Source: Polyangiaceae bacterium
GTDB lineage: Bacteria; Myxococcota_A; Polyangia; Polyangiales; Polyangiaceae
DNA length: 64,000 nucleotides
Direction of reading: 5' to 3'
NCBI GenBank assembly: GCA_013361525.1
Contig: JABFXY010000084.1
Span: 59,814-123,813 of the forward strand
Under the pieces are notes generated by a model that did not search any database, had not been told where the DNA came from, and worked only from the letters and a program-made list of their open reading frames with translations. A program made the position numbers and the translations under genes. The stretch's first letter is position 1. Each line of letters begins with the position of its first letter. Below are positions 1 through 9,700 of the stretch, piece after piece.

Positions 1-1
1 C

Positions 2-1786
2 GTCGCGAAGCAGGCATTGACCGACGTCCTCTCCGCCTTTCCCGAGAGCGACTACGCGCTCGCCCGGTATTACCAGGACGTCGGCGTCAACCGGTCGTGC
101 CAGACCGCATCCAACTTCGAATGTGCGGCTAGCTGCTGCTCGTACGACGACCCGACGGACAACGTCCCGCCCGGATACCCGACGACCCATCCGGACAACA
201 CCTGTGTGCTCTCCTCGATTTATCCCGGGGCAGGATATCCGGCCGTCTCCGACTTCACCGGGAACATCGACGTCGGTTGGCAGCCGGAGGCTTCCGAATC
301 ACCACCAACGAGCGACTGCATCAACTACGCCGGCTCGTGCGGCCCACCTCGGCGAGGGGCGCAGGTACTCGTCGGCTTCGACGAGAGCATCAATCGGTAT
401 TTGGCGTGGCTCGACGGAGTCGAGGACGACGATGCGACGTTCGATCCGACGACGGTATCGGGCGATCACTGCCCGAACGGCAACTGCGAGCTGCGCGGAA
501 CGGGGCCGACGCCGCTCGGCGGCGCGCTCGAGGCCACACACGACTATCTGACGCCGATCGTCTCGTGCGATACCGCGAAGGAGTGCCGATCATACTCGGT
601 GATTCTTCTCACCGACGGGGCCGAGAGCTGCGAGGGCGACCCCGTCGGCGCGGCCGCCGCGCTCTTCGGGGGTATCGCGGGCAAACCCGTCCGCACCTAC
701 GTGATTGGGTTCTCCGTGCTCGGTTCGGAGCAGGCGCAGCTCAATGCGATTGCCTCCGCCGGCGGGACCTCTCAGGCGTTCTTCGTCCAGACACAGAACG
801 AGCTCGCCAATGCCCTCGCGCAGATCCTCGGCGAAAATCAGAAGTTCGAGCTCTGCAACGATCTCGACGACGATTGCGACACGCTGGTCGACGAGGATTT
901 CCCGGAGAAGGGTCTGCCCTGCACCGACGGTGAGCTCGGCGTCTGCCTCGGTATCGGGAGCCTCGTGTGCTCCGCAGACGGCAGTGGCACCGAATGCGAA
1001 TGGATCGACACCGGGGATCTTCCGAGCCCGGAGATCTGCAATCAACTCGACGACGACTGCGACGGGATGGTCGACGAGGACGATCAAGGATTGCCCCTGC
1101 CTTGCCCGAGCTGCGATCCGAGCCCCGAGATCTGCGACGGTGTGGACAACGATTGTGACCTCGCGATCGACGAGCAAGGCGACGTCGAAGAAAACCAACC
1201 CGACATCTTCGGACAGCCTTGTCAGGAGCCGGTCGCGCCGAACGATCAACCACCTTGCAGCGCCGGGACGGTGATCTGCATCAATGCGCAACCGATCTGC
1301 GTCGGCGCCGTGGGCCCGCAAGAGGAGCTGTGCGACGGCCAAGACACCGATTGCGACGGCGTGGCGGACGACCTCGCGCCGTGCCCGCGGGGCACCGACT
1401 GCATTCAAGGCAGCTGCTACACGCCCTGCAGCGCAGGCGAGTTTCCCTGTGCTCAGGGCTATGACTGCGTCGATGGTTATTGCTTCCCCTCCGAATGCGC
1501 AAACATCGAATGTGACCCCGGACAGGTCTGCCAAAATGGGGTTTGCGTCGATGCCCAGGGTGGCGGCGGCGAAGGCGGCACCAACGGACCAGGAAGTGGC
1601 GGCGCGGGAGGTGCCGGTCAAAACGGGGGCGCGCCGTCCGACGGCGGCGCCAACAATGACGAACGGTGGGGCCTCGCGACAGGCGGCGGCGGCTGCCGGA
1701 CATCTGGATCCGCGCCCGGTCCGTGGGCGCTTTGGATTGCAGCGCTCATCGTCGCGACCGTCTGGACTCGTCGGGGGAACCGATGA
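2..1786 (+). CDS. Secreted vWA / MopE-repeat protein with MYXO-CTERM-like tail (5' truncated)
   Basis: The frame is open to the window edge, so the true start lies upstream; the TTG at 17 is not a credible start. The first third carries the later part of a von Willebrand factor A fold: a TPLGGAL stretch matching the MIDAS threonine and an ILLTDGAESC strand. Four Cys/Asp-rich MopE-type repeats follow (CNDLDDDCD, CNQLDDDCD, CDGVDNDCD, CDGQDTDCD, each followed by an acidic VDE/IDE-like end), which in this family are linked to metal binding. More Cys-rich modules, a Gly-rich linker, and a C-terminal GGGC motif, hydrophobic helix and Arg-rich end complete it. That tail resembles the MYXO-CTERM sorting signal of myxobacteria, so the protein is probably surface-anchored. 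The stop overlaps the next start (ATGA), implying co-translation. Partner and substrate are unknown. Confidence 0.85.
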   Translation, partial: VAKQALTDVLSAFPESDYALARYYQDVGVNRSCQTASNFECAASCCSYDDPTDNVPPGYPTTHPDNTCVLSSIYPGAGYPAVSDFTGNIDVGWQPEASESPPTSDCINYAGSCGPPRRGAQVLVGFDESINRYLAWLDGVEDDDATFDPTTVSGDHCPNGNCELRGTGPTPLGGALEATHDYLTPIVSCDTAKECRSYSVILLTDGAESCEGDPVGAAAALFGGIAGKPVRTYVIGFSVLGSEQAQLNAIASAGGTSQAFFVQTQNELANALAQILGENQKFELCNDLDDDCDTLVDEDFPEKGLPCTDGELGVCLGIGSLVCSADGSGTECEWIDTGDLPSPEICNQLDDDCDGMVDEDDQGLPLPCPSCDPSPEICDGVDNDCDLAIDEQGDVEENQPDIFGQPCQEPVAPNDQPPCSAGTVICINAQPICVGAVGPQEELCDGQDTDCDGVADDLAPCPRGTDCIQGSCYTPCSAGEFPCAQGYDCVDGYCFPSECANIECDPGQVCQNGVCVDAQGGGGEGGTNGPGSGGAGGAGQNGGAPSDGGANNDERWGLATGGGGCRTSGSAPGPWALWIAALIVATVWTRRGNR

Positions 1787-3189
1787 AAACGACGACATTG
1801 GCGCTGCTCGCGCTCTTCGCCGTCGCTTGCAACGACCAGGCATATTGCTTCCTCGGTTGTGACGACGGCGGCGGCGGACAAGGCGCCGGAGGCGGGTCGG
1901 GCGGCTCGAACATCGGCGGCGAAGGCGCGGGCTTCACGACCACCGGCTTCGGCGGCGAAGGCGGGGAGGATTGCGGCGATACGTCGTCGAGCCTCGAGAA
2001 CTGCGGCGCGTGCGGAACCCCGTGCGCGCTCGCGGGTGCGACCCCCGTCTGCGCCGACGGGCAATGCCTCATTCAGGCCTGCCTCGACGGTCAATACGAC
2101 ATCGACGGGGTCGACCAAAATGGCTGCGAGTACGTCTGCGCCGTGCCCAATCCTTCGCCGGAGCTCTGCGATGGAATCGACAACGACTGCGACGCGCTCG
2201 TCGACGCAGCCGACCCCGACCTCGTCGCACCGCTGGCCCTTTGCAATACGACGCCGGGGACACCGTGCGAGGACACGGCCATCGTCTGCAATGGGTCGAC
2301 GGGATGGTCGTGCGAATACCCGCCGGAGGTGGAGACGATCGAAGGGTTCATCCGTGAGACGGAGACGCTCTGCGACGACCTCGACGGCAACTGCGACGGC
2401 TCGATCGACGAGTGGTTCACCGATCTCGGTGACGCCTGCGAAGACGCCGGCCTCGGCGTTTGCAAAGACTTCGGAATACGTGTCTGCGACGCCGCGAGCC
2501 CCCACCAGACGCGCTGCGATCTATCGGTTGCGCCCGACCCCGACGCGCCCGGACCGGAGCAATGCGACGCCCTCGACAACGACTGCAATGGGTTCGTCGA
2601 CGATGCCCTGCCCGCCACGGCGTTCGATATGACGACGGTTCCGGGAGGGAGCGGTGTAAAGGTCGATCGATTCGAAGCGTCGCGGCCCGACGCGACGCTT
2701 TCGGCGCCCGGCATCGGTGAACAAGTCGCCTGTTCCAAAGGTTCGGTTCTGCCTTGGACCGGCGGAGGCTACGAGGAGGCGCGCGCCGCGTGCGAGGCGC
2801 GTGGACCGGGTTTTCGTCTCTGCACGCTCGCCGAGCTCGAGGACGCGTGCCGGGGCGCCGCCGACACCGACTACCCCTACGGGAATGCCTACGACGGGAT
2901 GGCGTGCAACGGTGTGGACCGCAACGAAGGTGAAGCCGTCCCGACCGGCAGCATCGGGAGCTGCGCGGACGCCGGGGCGACCGGGTTCGACCTATCCGGC
3001 AACGTCGCCGAGTGGACCGCGACGCAGACGAACGCGCCGCTCGCGGCCCCGGGTCGCATCTTCGCATTGAGCGGGGGCTCCTACCTGTCCCCCGAGCTCG
3101 GCCTCGCGTGCAGCATCGACCTCGCGCCGCGCGCGCTGGAGACGACGCTGTTACCGAATATCGGCTTTCGTTGTTGCAAAGATCCGTAG
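1783..3189 (+). CDS. MopE-repeat lipoprotein with formylglycine-generating-enzyme-like domain
   Basis: 468 residues. The ATG at 1783 overlaps the upstream stop and gives a short lipoprotein signal with lipobox AVAC (Cys16); longer upstream starts would bury it. A Gly-rich linker follows, then three MopE-type repeats (CDGIDNDCD, CDDLDGNCD, CDALDNDCN). The last ~170 residues form an FGE/SUMF-like (sulfatase-modifying factor) fold, shown by GFRLCTLAE, LSGNVAEWT and the terminal GFRCC. Real formylglycine-generating enzymes use two cysteines just upstream of the terminal motif. Here only one (in LGLACS) sits where the second would be, so a ligand-binding or structural role is more likely than sulfatase activation. 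It is probably an outer-membrane or surface lipoprotein working with its upstream neighbour. Confidence 0.85.
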   Translation: MKTTTLALLALFAVACNDQAYCFLGCDDGGGGQGAGGGSGGSNIGGEGAGFTTTGFGGEGGEDCGDTSSSLENCGACGTPCALAGATPVCADGQCLIQACLDGQYDIDGVDQNGCEYVCAVPNPSPELCDGIDNDCDALVDAADPDLVAPLALCNTTPGTPCEDTAIVCNGSTGWSCEYPPEVETIEGFIRETETLCDDLDGNCDGSIDEWFTDLGDACEDAGLGVCKDFGIRVCDAASPHQTRCDLSVAPDPDAPGPEQCDALDNDCNGFVDDALPATAFDMTTVPGGSGVKVDRFEASRPDATLSAPGIGEQVACSKGSVLPWTGGGYEEARAACEARGPGFRLCTLAELEDACRGAADTDYPYGNAYDGMACNGVDRNEGEAVPTGSIGSCADAGATGFDLSGNVAEWTATQTNAPLAAPGRIFALSGGSYLSPELGLACSIDLAPRALETTLLPNIGFRCCKDP

Positions 3190-3294
3190 TCGACGCGGCA
3201 TCACTGAACGCGGGCAACTACCCGCTCGCACCCACAGCCACGAGGCCCCGGCGCGACGAGGCACGGCGCGCACCGTTTGCGCGTTGCGAAAAGT

Positions 3295-3344
3295 CTGCGG
3301 CGACAAGACCTGCGGCGACAAACCTGCGCGGACAAATGTTGACT
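3295..3344 (+). promoter_or_regulatory. Three imperfect 14-15 bp tandem repeats followed by a TTGACT box
   Basis: CTGCGGCGACAAGAC (3295-3309), CTGCGGCGACAAAC (3310-3323) and CTGCGCGGACAAAT (3324-3337) lie head to tail. TTGACT, a good sigma-70 -35 match, begins at 3339. No convincing -10 box was found at the right spacing. The position about 60 bp upstream of the pseudopilin operon fits an activator-binding array plus promoter, but this is inference. Confidence 0.3.
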
Positions 3345-3399
3345 TGATGACGAGTGCGATCTGGCTTCTCGTATCGAGTGCGTGTTAACGTGATATTGA

Positions 3400-4047
3400 A
3401 TGCCATCTCATCGATCTGAGCCGCGCTGCACGACGACGACCTCGAAGCACTTCGTGGTCCGTTCGTTACCCGGCTTCACACTGATCGAGGTCATGGTGGT
3501 GGTCAGCATCATCGCCATCATGGCTGCCGTCGCGGCACCTTCGGTCATCCGGATCGTCCAGGACCGCAGGTCGCAGAGAGATGCGCTGGGCTTGTTAGCG
3601 ATTCTCCAGGATGCACACGGGCGCGCGCTCGGTCGTGGCGCGGCGGTCATCGTCAGCTACAACGAGGCGCCGACCGGCGGCATCGACACGGTCGATATCC
3701 GTGAGTCTTTGCAAGACATCGACGGCGTCGCTCCTACAGGCGACTTACCGAACCCTTCGTGCTCGTCAGGACAGGGCTCCGGCGTCCTCGCGTTCTGGCA
3801 GTCCGGTGCCCGTGAGCGGCCGACGGACGTATCCCTGAATTTAGGTGGCCAATCGGGGATCTTCGTCGTGCCGACGGCATCGACGCAGCGACTCTGTTTC
3901 ACGCCGCGCGGCGAGACGCGCATCAAGACGAGCACCGGTTGGGCCAGGATGACGGATTCGGCTCAATTCACCTTCACGTCGTCGACGACCGGGAACGCTC
4001 GATTCGTCTACTTGTACCCGAACGGCATCGCCCGCCTCCGAATCTGA
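3400..4047 (+). CDS. Type IV pilus minor pseudopilin, FimT/GspH-like
   Basis: 215 residues. A class III prepilin leader is clear: a basic leader ending in Gly25, then FTLIE with Glu at +5 of the mature protein, then a ~20-residue hydrophobic helix (VMVVVSIIAIMAAVAAPSVI). The remainder is a GspH/FimT-type globular domain without Cys clusters beyond one short region. A PilD-type peptidase should cleave after Gly25. It opens a run of pseudopilin genes ending in a PilY1-like gene, the usual order for the minor-pilin operon that primes type IV pilus assembly and presents the tip protein. The next gene's reading frame begins close to its stop. Confidence 0.85.
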   Translation: MPSHRSEPRCTTTTSKHFVVRSLPGFTLIEVMVVVSIIAIMAAVAAPSVIRIVQDRRSQRDALGLLAILQDAHGRALGRGAAVIVSYNEAPTGGIDTVDIRESLQDIDGVAPTGDLPNPSCSSGQGSGVLAFWQSGARERPTDVSLNLGGQSGIFVVPTASTQRLCFTPRGETRIKTSTGWARMTDSAQFTFTSSTTGNARFVYLYPNGIARLRI

Positions 4048-4063
4048 AGAGAGCGAACCCTCA

Positions 4064-4687
4064 CTGACCCGCACGGACCGCGCGCGCAGGTCCGGCTACA
4101 CCATGGTCGAGGTAATGATGGGCTTGGCCATCCTCGCCGTCGGTGCAGTCGGGATTGTGTCCCTACAGCGATTTGCCGTCATGGGAACCATGACCAGCCG
4201 GCACATCACCAACGTCACCAACGCTACCGCTTCCATGCTCGAGCGGATGAGCGCAGAGGCGGTGCTCTGGACCGACAATTCGACGAGCTTGTCCGCCGCG
4301 ACGATGCCGACGTTGGGGCCGGCGCTCGCCAACCAAGGTCAATGGCAGAGGCCCACGATTCGCGGCTTCTTGATCGACGGGAGCCCGATCGACGCCGACG
4401 CAGCAGCCGACAATGACCCCGTTGCCTATTGCTCGCACGTGCGGGCCGTCTTCTTGGGGAATCCGTCGGCGACGGGGCCCACCCAGGCGACGGCGGCGCG
4501 CGTCGAAGTGCGGAGCTTCTATGCGAAGACGGGCCGCTCGGTCGCACGCGAATGCCGCACGTGGACGGGCGACGCAGTCGAGGCGCTGTTCGACGGAACG
4601 CCGCAGTCCGCCGGCACGGTCACCCGCAATCGAAGTGAATACGGGACCATCTTCCTCTCCACGATCATCCGGAGAAACACGCAATGA
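4064..4687 (+). CDS. pilV: Type IV pilus minor pseudopilin, PilV-like (CTG start proposed)
   Basis: About 207 residues from a CTG at 4064. The first ATG, at 4103, falls inside the prepilin signature: in frame before it the sequence reads RRSGYT, followed by MVEVMMGLAILAVGAVG. Cleavage after that Gly would put Glu at +5, as the family requires, so translation must begin further upstream. No ATG or GTG lies between the FimT stop and that leader; CTG at 4064 is preceded by AAGAGAG, a plausible ribosome-binding site. The mature domain is PilV-like with a Cys pair. Its stop overlaps the next gene (ATGA). Function: minor pilus subunit. The start codon is inference; the leader is seen directly. Confidence 0.8.
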   Translation: MTRTDRARRSGYTMVEVMMGLAILAVGAVGIVSLQRFAVMGTMTSRHITNVTNATASMLERMSAEAVLWTDNSTSLSAATMPTLGPALANQGQWQRPTIRGFLIDGSPIDADAAADNDPVAYCSHVRAVFLGNPSATGPTQATAARVEVRSFYAKTGRSVARECRTWTGDAVEALFDGTPQSAGTVTRNRSEYGTIFLSTIIRRNTQ

Positions 4688-5994
4688 GCGGCGGGCGAGT
4701 GGTCCCCCCGACCGGTACCGGTGCGCGACGTGGATTCACGGCGGTCGAGCTGATGGTCGCGATCACCTGCTCGTTGATCGTTTGCGCGGGCGCTTACACC
4801 CTGGCCAGCACCTCGCTCGAGATCTTCCAGCACGAAGCGCGCATGAACGCCGCGCAATTCTCGAATGCGACCGGGGCCAACAAGCTGGTCACCGACATCA
4901 AACGAGCCGGATTCATGACGAGCGCGGACGCGACGTCCGACGTCGGCGTTTGCGTTCGGCCGAGCGCGTCGAGCCCGCTCGGCCGCCTGCTCAAGGCGGC
5001 GAACGTCGAGGAAGGGACAGACGCAGCGACCTATGGCGCGACGTCGGCATTCGGCGGGTTGCCTGCGTATCCGGCATTGCCGGGCGAGGTCACCGATGCA
5101 TTGACCAACGACCGGCACCCGGACCGGCTGCGCCTCACCGGCAACTATTCGATGACGGATCGCCTCAAGCTCGGCGCCGTCGATATCGCTGCCGGCAAAG
5201 TCGGTGTCGAGGTCGACCAGCTGGCGGTCCAACGCATCTTTCGCGACGCGCGGGATCCGCAGATCGCCGGGCCGGAGATCTGCGAGTTCTTCCGAGCCGG
5301 CACCGTGATTCGATTGGTGGATGCCGCGCACCGCGCGCGGTTCACCGAAATCGCCGCTTGCGTCGCGGAGGACAACAGCACGTCGCCGCCCACGAATTAC
5401 GCCAAGGTGGTGCTGACCGCGACCGCCATTCCGTCCGGGGCCGCTTGCGGGGAGCTCACGGGTGGATACGTAAACCCGGTCGACATCATCGACTACGCGC
5501 CGATGCACCTCACCGCGGGCACGGCAACCACGCAGGGAATCGGGCCGAATCTCGCGACCCTCATGGACCAGGACGTCGCGGTGGCCGGAACGGTCGGCGA
5601 CGGCAGCCGCCTCGCGCTCGTCCGTCGCGAGCTCTCTGCCGACGGATCGGTACGCCCCAATACGGCGCTCATCGTCGCGGACTACGTCGCGGATTTGAAT
5701 TTCACGGCGCGCGCCGCGAACGACCCTTTGACGCCGAACGTGCTCACCCCCGTCGCATTCGACGCCGTCGGAGCCGTCCCGGAGAATCGCATTCGCACGC
5801 TCGGCGTGCGCCTCTCCACCCGGACGAGGAACCCCGACCGCGCCGTCGCGCCGCCGGTGCCGGCTCGAAACCAGCCGATCACGCGGTTCAACGTGTTTCC
5901 GAGCGCCGCGACCAACCGCACCAAGTGGGCACGCGTGCGCACCATTTATGTCGAAGCCAACCTCCAGAACCTGCTCGGCGCAACGCCTTGGTGA
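4684..5994 (+). CDS. pilW: Type IV pilus minor pseudopilin, PilW-like
   Basis: 436 residues, starting at the ATG that overlaps the PilV-like stop. The leader ends in ARRG17, followed by FTAVE with Glu at mature +5 and a long hydrophobic helix (ELMVAITCSLIVCAGAYTLA). The large mature domain, over 400 residues, fits PilW, the longest of the minor pilins in these operons. Its C-terminal part contains a run typical of the family that turns into a compact beta domain. It should sit in the priming complex for pilus assembly together with the PilV-, PilX- and PilY1-like products encoded on either side. Confidence 0.85.
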   Translation: MSGGRVVPPTGTGARRGFTAVELMVAITCSLIVCAGAYTLASTSLEIFQHEARMNAAQFSNATGANKLVTDIKRAGFMTSADATSDVGVCVRPSASSPLGRLLKAANVEEGTDAATYGATSAFGGLPAYPALPGEVTDALTNDRHPDRLRLTGNYSMTDRLKLGAVDIAAGKVGVEVDQLAVQRIFRDARDPQIAGPEICEFFRAGTVIRLVDAAHRARFTEIAACVAEDNSTSPPTNYAKVVLTATAIPSGAACGELTGGYVNPVDIIDYAPMHLTAGTATTQGIGPNLATLMDQDVAVAGTVGDGSRLALVRRELSADGSVRPNTALIVADYVADLNFTARAANDPLTPNVLTPVAFDAVGAVPENRIRTLGVRLSTRTRNPDRAVAPPVPARNQPITRFNVFPSAATNRTKWARVRTIYVEANLQNLLGATPW

Positions 5995-5998
5995 ACCG

Positions 5999-6715
5999 AT
6001 GAGACATCGATTGTCGAAGCGTCCCCGGCGCGGAATGACGGTCTTCGTCGTCCTCCTCGTGATTGCGATGTTGGGCGCCCTCGGCCTCTTCGCGGCTCGT
6101 TCGTCCCAGCTCGGCGTCACCAACGCGGGCCGGTACAGGCAAATGGTGCAAACGCACTACATCGCCGAGGCGGGTCTTCAAGGAGCCGTCTCGGAGATCG
6201 ATCTCGATCCAGGTGGAAACCTCGATCGACTCCACGGCTCGACGCCTCCGAGGGTCGTCACCGCGGGCCAATATCCCTGCAAAGAGATCCCCTGGAGCCC
6301 GACGTCCGCGACGTTCAAGCCGGCGTCCACCCAATGCCTGCGTGTCGGGCTCGACTCGATTCAGGCGTCGGCGCGCACGCGATCGGGTGTCCCCACGCTG
6401 GAGGTTTTCGAGAAGAAGGGCGCCCTCGGAACGGGTGAATCGCGCCCCGGGAGCTTCGGCATGGCGAACATCGCCGGCAACTTCGTCGTCGAGATCACCG
6501 ACGAACGTCCCGTGATTCCGCCGCCGCCCGGCATGCCAATCGGCGGCGGCGGCGGAAGCACCATGCGGTTCAAGGCCATTTCGGCGCGCTCGACCGGTCA
6601 AATCATTCCCACCGACGACGCCGGAAACGTTCTGCCGCCCACATCGGACACCTACAAATATGCAACGAGCATCGAGGTCATCCGTGCAGAAATTATCGTC
6701 GGCCCTGTCCCGTGA
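5999..6715 (+). CDS. pilX: Type IV pilus assembly protein, PilX-like
   Basis: 238 residues from ATG 5999, five bases after the PilW-like stop; a longer in-frame start at 5948 would lie inside pilW. The N-terminus is basic (KRPRRG) and is followed by MTVFVVLLVIAMLGALGLFA, a pilin-like helix lacking the Glu5, as in PilX/GspK-like pseudopilins. Then comes HYIAEAGLQGAV, a motif typical of PilX N-terminal regions (a conserved AEAGL stretch). A Pro/Gly-rich loop lies around residue 180. It probably interacts with the tip protein encoded next, as PilX does with PilY1 in other bacteria. Confidence 0.85.
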   Translation: MRHRLSKRPRRGMTVFVVLLVIAMLGALGLFAARSSQLGVTNAGRYRQMVQTHYIAEAGLQGAVSEIDLDPGGNLDRLHGSTPPRVVTAGQYPCKEIPWSPTSATFKPASTQCLRVGLDSIQASARTRSGVPTLEVFEKKGALGTGESRPGSFGMANIAGNFVVEITDERPVIPPPPGMPIGGGGGSTMRFKAISARSTGQIIPTDDAGNVLPPTSDTYKYATSIEVIRAEIIVGPVP

Positions 6716-6768
6716 CGCGTCGGTTGTCGAGAGTCGGGTTTCGTCGAGCCAGAGGTACGGAGGCCATC

Positions 6769-9700
6769 GTGTCCGCAGCGAGCAGATACTTCTCAGCTAG
6801 AACCGTTATTCCGGCGCTGTTCGTTACCCTCGGGCTCGGCCACACGGCGACCGCTGCGCCACCGCCCACCGACGTCCGCGTCAAAAAGCCGAACGTGCTT
6901 TTGCTCGTCGACACCTCCGGCTCGATGGAGTGGGCGCTCGACGGGTCGAGCGCAAACTGCGGCGCCGGAGACAAGAGCCGTTGGGCCATTCTGACCGAGA
7001 CGCTGACGGGCACCATCAACGACCTCGAATGCTCGTCGAGCGTGCCTATCCAATCCAATCAGTGTCGCCCGTTCCTCAACGGCGACAACCAGATGCAAGC
7101 TGCATACACCGCCTACCCGATGGGGTGGCCGCAGCTCACGAACGGTAACGACGAGGCGAAAGACGCGGTCGTCTTTTGCTCGTTGAACGGCAGCTACAAC
7201 AAATGCACCTTCTCGGGCTGGACGCCCGGGCACGTCTGCAAGAACAAGCACAATGAATGGGACCAGGTCGAAGATGGTCTCCTCGACAGCTTCTCGCGGC
7301 AGCTTCGCTTCGGCTTGATGACGTTCGACTCGCTGTCGACGATCCCCACGTCGCACGAAGATCCGCTCAAATGGGGACGCGCGTACAACGACGTACTGGG
7401 CAATGCGTCGTTCGGCGGGCCGGACTACTGCCAGAGCGCGACGCAAGGTCAGCTCTGCACCTTGAACGGGACGTACACCTGGAACGGCAATCCGAGCTAT
7501 GGGCCCGAGCAGTACAGCTATTGGTTCCGCGATCCGAGCAACTCTTGGCTCAACGGCGGGCGTGCGGGCTACACGCAGCAGGTCAGGACATCCCACCCGA
7601 TCAGCTACCTACTCAATCCGGTGCGGATCACCGCGATGACCGATCGCTGGACGACGGAGACACATATCGACATCGGCGCTCGCAACCCGAACGCGCGGCC
7701 GAACCTGGGCCGCCTCATCGGATTCGGGCCTTCCGATTGGGACGTCTCCAATCCTTCGGTGACCGGTTGTGCCTCGGAAGACGATTGCACCGCGCGCCAC
7801 AACGACATGGTGCAAAAGGCCATCATCGGCGTCTCGCAGAACCTCCAGCACTCGACGCCGCTCGGCGCTTTCATGCGTGACGCGCGCGACTTCATCCTCA
7901 ACGACGACGCGAGCGTCGGCGTCCACGTCCCGCACAAATACAACGTAAACCCGAGCACGACGTCGGCGGTCGCGGGGAAGCTCGGCGTGAAGCTGGACCC
8001 GTATTATACGCACGCCGCCCAATGCCGAAAAACAGCGGCGATTCTGGTTACCGACGGCAACCCGACGAACGACATCAATCAGAAGCCATCGTTCTATGCG
8101 AACGAGCTCTTGTCGACGAAGGGCGTCAAGACGTACGTCGTCGGCGTCGCCGTCGACAAGGCGAAATGGAGCCCGACCGGCTTGCCGGCCTCCGCCATTA
8201 CGCAGGATTGTAAGGCGCTCACCGCGTCGGCTTTCGGCGCCGGGCAGATGTGTGAGCCGGACGCGAGCGACCCCATGGGTCTTCGCTGGAAGTACGCGGA
8301 GGTCGCGCGCAACAGCCCACTTTCGGGTGCCGACCCCGAGCGCATCGAGGCTTGTTGCGTTCTGTTGCAGACGGCGGTCGAGGGCGGAACGAGCAAGCCC
8401 TTCTTCCCGTCGGACCAGGCGCAGCTCAAACAGGAGTTCAACAAGATCCTCTCGGCGGTCGCAGGCGGAACGTTGAGCCGCACCATTCCGGTCTTCGCTT
8501 CGGCCCCCACGTCCTTCAATGCGCAATCGAATCCCTCGCCGAACGCGCCGGGTGCGTATTTCGAGCTTCGCTCGTCGATCGAGGTGACCCAGAACGACAC
8601 GCTCTGGCGAGGTCATCTCGAGCGTGTCCGCTATGCGTGCGATGCGGCGAGCTCGGTGCCGACGATTCAAACCGTCGACCCGAACAAGGGCGATCGATTC
8701 GAGGAGAACATCAATGGTCAGCCGGCGACGCGGAAGTTCTTCACCGTCGTGCCGCTCGCGACCAACTTCAATACCAAGGATCTGGTCGGGTCTCTTCGGC
8801 CGACCACGACCGGCACGTACCCGAACTCGCACGACGGATTGTTCAAGACGGGCGGGTCCAAGCTCGGTGACTTCAAGCGATTCGGCAATGCCGCTTCGAC
8901 CGGCAACGACGCGCTCCGCACGATTGGCAGCTTCGCGAGCGAGATCGATACCGGCATTGCCGGTGTGCCCGACCCGGATCAGGTCCTCGGTCTCAAAGCG
9001 ACCGACGCTTCCACGTGCCAGTCGGTCACCGGGACGAACAACCTGAAGACCTGCGCGGACCGTGCCCTGCAATGGTACGGCGGCGCGACGACCCCGCCGG
9101 GGACGACCCCGTCGCGTGTGTCGTCGAGCGCGAGGTGCGCTTCGGGCTTCTGCAGCGCATTCGGAGCCGTTTATCGTTCGTCGCCGATCATCGTCCCGCC
9201 GCCACAACCGTCGGAGAGCGACGATCAAAACTTCGGACGCATCCGAAGCGACGGGTCGGAGTCGTTCTTCGAGCGGTACCAAACACGCCCCACGATGGTT
9301 TATGCCCAGACGGTCGACGGGATGCTGCACGCATTCGTCATGACGATGAACGACTTCGACGGCGGCGGGCTCGATTTCGACCCGCCGGAGGTGCCCGTCG
9401 TCAACTCGCTCGCCAACAACGAGCTGTGGAGCTTCATCCCCCCGGCCGTGTTGCCGTCGATTTGGCCGAACTTCAACGCGCACGTGCGGTTGACGGACGG
9501 GCAGCTCGCGTGGGGGAACGTCGTCTTCGAGCGGCCTTATGGCAACTTCGGCGGGGCGAGCGCCGCGGACACCACGAACTGGCAATACAATACAGTGGTC
9601 GTCGCAGCGAGCGGTCCGTCCGCGCTCGGCGGTTTCTATTACGCGCTCGATGTGACGAATCCGCTGAAACCGCGGTTCTTGTGGCAGCTCAGCTATGCCG

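Noticed and set aside
3345..3399. A sigma-54 promoter before the pilus operon
   Set aside because: TGGCTTCTCGTATCG has a GG but no GC at the required distance; the consensus is not met.
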